A DNA stretch of 64,000 nt, from positions 1 to 64,000 of the forward strand of contig JAJFIR010000048.1 in NCBI GenBank assembly GCA_021774795.1. Reading direction: 5' to 3'. Origin of the DNA: Emcibacteraceae bacterium. Its GTDB lineage: Bacteria > Pseudomonadota > Alphaproteobacteria > Sphingomonadales > Emcibacteraceae. The notes below the pieces were generated by a model. That model was given only the letters and a program-made list of their open reading frames with translations, was not told the DNA's origin and ran no database searches. Of the stretch, positions 61,869 through 64,000 are shown one piece after another; position 1 is the first letter of the stretch; every line of letters starts with the position of its first letter. A program made the translations under genes and the position numbers.

Positions 61869-61902
61869 TTTTATCTCCATTTAAAATTATGTGTACTTGT
61901 AA

Positions 61903-61947
61903 TGTTCTAATTCATGTTGTTCTTTTAGTCAAGAACAAAAAAGAACA
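61903..61947. promoter_or_regulatory. Cluster of four TGTTCT/AGAACA half-sites (operator-like)
   Basis: TGTTCT at 61903 and 61918, AGAACA at 61932 and 61942; core TTGTTCTT-N6-AAGAACAA is a perfect 8-bp inverted repeat. Confidence 0.5.
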
Positions 61948-62048
61948 AAAGTGGAAAATATAAAAATCCAAGATAAAATAATCTTGTTGAATAGTTTCAG
62001 CAGAATTCGTATAGTTTTTAGACATGATAACAATCAGGAATCTTCGTT

Positions 62049-62624
62049 ATGCACATACAGAAAATGGCCAAGAAAATTTCTCACGGTATTATTTATTCAA
62101 TAGTCGTAGCGTTTTTAATGTCCAACATTTCATATGCACAAGATGCGTCATTAGGTGTAAAAGGTGATCAAATTGAATTTGGAAACTTAAAGAAAGTCAG
62201 TCAGTTTGGCCATGTTGTTTTTGCCGACCAACCAGATAAAAATACGATTGGAATGCTGAAAGATAACGATATTAAGCTTGTTTTAAATATAAGAGCTTTT
62301 AACGAAAATGAAGGTTATGACGAACAAAAGGCCGTTGAAGCCGAGGGTATAGCCTATCTTCAAATTCCATATATGAAAGGCAGATCAATTAACGGAGAGG
62401 CCCTGGATGAAATTTTGGATGTTGTTTACGCAGCCGGTAAGAATGGTACTAAGATGATGCTTCACTGTACCCGGTCAGAACGTGCCGGTTCCGTCCTGGG
62501 AGCGGCGTTATACCGCGATTTAGGATTTTCGAGGGAAGATGCGGGTGTAATGGCAAAAGAGGCAGGATTAACCAGTGAGTTTTTAACCAAGATTCATAAT
62601 GAATATTTAGACGGTCTTAAATAG
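62049..62624 (+). CDS. Exported DUF442/tyrosine-phosphatase-like protein, paralogue 1
   Basis: Signal peptide ending SYAQ; FGNLKKVSQFGHVVFADQPDKNTIGMLKDNDIKLVLNIR; MLHCTRSERAGSVLGAALYRDLG. Confidence 0.8.
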   Translation: MHIQKMAKKISHGIIYSIVVAFLMSNISYAQDASLGVKGDQIEFGNLKKVSQFGHVVFADQPDKNTIGMLKDNDIKLVLNIRAFNENEGYDEQKAVEAEGIAYLQIPYMKGRSINGEALDEILDVVYAAGKNGTKMMLHCTRSERAGSVLGAALYRDLGFSREDAGVMAKEAGLTSEFLTKIHNEYLDGLK

Positions 62625-62644
62625 TTTTAAAAGGGAATAGAAAA

Positions 62645-63238
62645 ATGACATATAGAAGCTTCATCAAATATACTCGATACTTAAGCGTTATAAGTATGGC
62701 CTTTCTTATTATTATAAACTGCGCCAGTGCACAAAATATATCGCTTATAACCGAGGGTAGCCAAACACCGTTCGGAAATTTGGATAAAACACCAATGCTT
62801 GGAAATGTAGTTTATAGCAGGCAGCCGGATGAAAATACTATTCCAATGCTCAAAGATAAAGGATTTGATCTGGTTTTGAGTGTACGTTTCGATGATGAGC
62901 CTGTCGGGTTTAATGCACGTGAAATAATTGAGCAAAACGGAATGTCATTTGTACAAATTTCTTATTTCAAGGGCAGTATAAAGGACCGACCGCGCCAGGT
63001 CGATGATCAAGCAGTAGAACAAATTAAACAGGTTCTGGAAAGTAGTCTGGCTAAGGGCGACAAGATATTGATGCACTGTCAATCCGGCCAACGCGCGGCG
63101 GCGGCGCTAGGTTCAATTTTATATCGCGACTACGGTTTTTCTAAAGAGGAAGCCAGAAAATATGCGGAAAAAGCTGGGTTGACCAGTAAAAATACAGGTG
63201 CAGTTTATGATCGATATATTGATGATATAAAGCGTTAA
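62645..63238 (+). CDS. Exported DUF442/tyrosine-phosphatase-like protein, paralogue 2
   Basis: Signal peptide ending CASAQ; FGNLDKTPMLGNVVYSRQPDENTIPMLKDKGFDLVLSVR; LMHCQSGQRAAAALGSILYRDYG. Confidence 0.8.
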   Translation: MTYRSFIKYTRYLSVISMAFLIIINCASAQNISLITEGSQTPFGNLDKTPMLGNVVYSRQPDENTIPMLKDKGFDLVLSVRFDDEPVGFNAREIIEQNGMSFVQISYFKGSIKDRPRQVDDQAVEQIKQVLESSLAKGDKILMHCQSGQRAAAALGSILYRDYGFSKEEARKYAEKAGLTSKNTGAVYDRYIDDIKR

Positions 63239-63259
63239 AATATAATCTGGGATTAAATT

Positions 63260-64000
63260 ATGTGTAATGTTTTTCGCAGCCTTAAAATCATACTATTATC
63301 TGTTTTTATATCATCCTGCACACAATCAACAACTTTATCTAACGTGGATCGCCTTGAGGAACGCCAGCAAGCACCTTTTGGAAATTTGGAAATTACGCCC
63401 TATTTGGGAAATGTTGTTTATGCCGCGCAGCCAGATGAAGAGACGGCCAGAATGTTTAAGGAACAAGGATTCGATTTGGTGATTAATCTTCGCGAGTTAA
63501 ACGAAGATTTAGGTTTTGACGAAAAAAAAATTGTTGAAGAACTAGGCATTACATATATGCAAATCCCTTATCTTGAAGAACCTGACCTTAGTGCTGACTT
63601 CAGTAATGATGCCCTTAGTAAAGTGAAAACGGCAATAGATGAGGCAACGGATAAAGGCGAGAAAATACTCTTACATTGTAGCCATGGTCAGCGGGCAGGG
63701 TCATCTTTAGGGATGATCTTATATCGGGATTATGGATATTCGAAGGAAGATGCCTTTAAATATGCCACAGCTGCGGGAATGAACTCAGAATGGGCGGTGC
63801 CAAAATATCATAAATTTATTGATAACTCGTTGGTCAGGGTGAAATCGTTTGGCGGTATTAATAATATAGTTAAGTATAAGAATTTTTATATTGCCAGCCA
63901 ACCAAGTGCTGATGCCATCAATATGATGAAAGAAAGGGGTATTTCAACCGTTATTACTAATCGTGCGCAAAAAGAAAATGGTGGATTTGAAGAACAAAAG
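63260..64000 (+). CDS. DUF442/tyrosine-phosphatase-like lipoprotein, paralogue 3, with the start of a second domain; truncated by window end
   Basis: Own translation from ATG 63260: MCNVFRSLKIILLSVFISSCTQSTTLSNVDRLEERQQAPFGNLEITPYLGNVVYAAQPDEETARMFKEQGFDLVINLRELNEDLGFDEKKIVEELGITYMQIPYLEEPDL...KILLHCSHGQRAGSSLGMILYRDYG...NNIVKYKNFYIASQPSADAINMMKERGISTVITNRAQKENGGFEEQK. No stop before 64000; not in the ORF track. Confidence 0.8.
   Translation, partial: MCNVFRSLKIILLSVFISSCTQSTTLSNVDRLEERQQAPFGNLEITPYLGNVVYAAQPDEETARMFKEQGFDLVINLRELNEDLGFDEKKIVEELGITYMQIPYLEEPDLSADFSNDALSKVKTAIDEATDKGEKILLHCSHGQRAGSSLGMILYRDYGYSKEDAFKYATAAGMNSEWAVPKYHKFIDNSLVRVKSFGGINNIVKYKNFYIASQPSADAINMMKERGISTVITNRAQKENGGFEEQK

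Noticed and set aside
61931-61947. GAAC-AAAAAA-GAAC as an alphaproteobacterial SOS (LexA) box
   Set aside because: The known alphaproteobacterial box is GAAC-N7-GAAC; spacing here is N6 and adjacent genes are not SOS genes. Kept as a half-site array instead.
62461-62490. Classical CX5R protein tyrosine phosphatase active site in the three tandem proteins
   Set aside because: Counting residues gives C-x4-R in all copies, so a standard CX5R call is not supported.

Overview
The window is a chromosomal segment of a Gram-negative bacterium, probably an alphaproteobacterium; that assignment rests on gene content and order, not a search. Most of it is dense housekeeping sequence: guaB/guaA, bamB-der, purF-cvpA-radA, Mla-type ABC genes, alr-dnaB, rpsF-rpsR-rplI, fabD-fabG-acpP-fabF-mltG, yicC-gmk, rsmA-pdxA-surA-lptD, pepA-holC, an ABC-F ATPase, ndk, purN/purM, DUF2066-hda-ppk-ppx, rnd and aspS. 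No tRNA, rRNA, CRISPR array or prophage was recognised. The left edge cuts a transposase on the minus strand. Accessory features worth attention: (1) at the right edge, a tandem family of exported DUF442/phosphatase-like proteins with a CX4R loop, the last apparently a two-domain lipoprotein cut by the window end, preceded by a dense array of TGTTCT/AGAACA half-sites; (2) two tandem Tat-signal PLP (MalY/PatB-like) enzymes; (3) three tandem VOC-fold proteins with eroded metal-ligand positions; (4) a GST/YafY-type regulator pair with a shared palindromic operator-like motif; (5) probable non-canonical ATT and ATC start codons for cvpA and a RhaT-like transporter; (6) several structured intergenic regions (guaA-yfgM, acpP-fabF, rpsF leader). 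All calls come from reading the sequence and supplied translations; no database search was run.
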